Assembly (NCBI GenBank): GCA_037783415.1
Contig: JAZGTN010000119.1
Coordinates: 1-64,000, forward strand
Direction: 5' to 3'
DNA length: 64,000 nt
From: Leptasterias polaris
Taxonomy: Eukaryota > Echinodermata > Asteroidea > Forcipulatida > Asteriidae
Under the pieces are notes generated by a model that was not told the origin of the DNA, made no database searches, and saw only the letters and a list, made by a program, of their open reading frames with translations. The position numbers were made by a program, and so were the translations under genes. Positions 63,874 through 64,000 of this stretch are shown in pieces. Position 1 is the stretch's first letter; every line of letters starts with the position of its first letter.

Positions 63874-64000
63874 ATCACCAACTTAAAGACTTTCAGAGCT
63901 TTGGCTTTCAAGATCATGTGATCTGTAATGAACACAGTGATTGGACATAATTTATGAACGGCAGTTGGTCAATGTTGTTTTTGGCAAAGTGCACTGCATA

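Overview
This is a window of animal nuclear DNA, AT-rich and intron-rich, dominated by one large gene on the minus strand. The gene is a member of the WW-PH-coiled-coil family PLEKHA5/6/7 and most resembles PLEKHA7/PLEKHA5. I joined 23 exons (52702 down to 20532) by their AG/GT boundaries. Every junction keeps the reading frame, giving 1739 residues and then a stop. Three or more further exons (16.0, 12.9 and 6.3 kb) continue the reading frame on a longer alternative 3' end. The gene's 5' end (promoter, start codon, first WW domain) lies beyond position 64000, and its last exon is probably to the left of 6223. The density of tRNA-derived SINEs and of short inverted-repeat elements beginning GGGCCCAATTTCAT suggests a marine deuterostome, perhaps an echinoderm such as a sea star. 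That identification is inference, not proof.

Layout from right to left, which is the gene's own direction. 64.0-52.7 kb is upstream intron full of MITEs and SINEs. 52.7 kb is the end of a WW domain. 50.8-47.4 kb holds a PH domain in three exons. 46.8-41.6 kb holds a long, charged, disordered segment, including a repeated Asp-Pro-Arg tract. 40.3-28.4 kb holds the conserved LLGK.HEELV motif and coiled coils. 27.4-20.5 kb holds a basic/Ser/Pro-rich tail ending in a stop. 16.2-6.2 kb holds the alternative C-terminal exons, including an IPERY segment. 6.2-0 kb shows no certain exon and ends in a 3 kb array of 54-bp repeats. By homology the protein should work at cell junctions or the cortex: the PH domain for phosphoinositides, the WW domains for proline-rich partners, the coiled coil for assembly.

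The most unusual feature is the introns. At least four large tandem arrays, in four different introns of this one gene, have units that include a copy of the neighbouring exon edge with its splice site. Arrays at 47.5-48.6 kb and 50.8-52.4 kb carry acceptor plus exon start; arrays at 28.8-31.3 kb and 35.5-37.4 kb carry exon end plus donor. Real splice sites are thus preceded or followed by about 10-30 near copies. A SINE has also split the acceptor of exon 17, with a clear 14-bp target duplication. A MITE terminus abuts the acceptor of exon 16. Part of exon 18 has been duplicated very recently.
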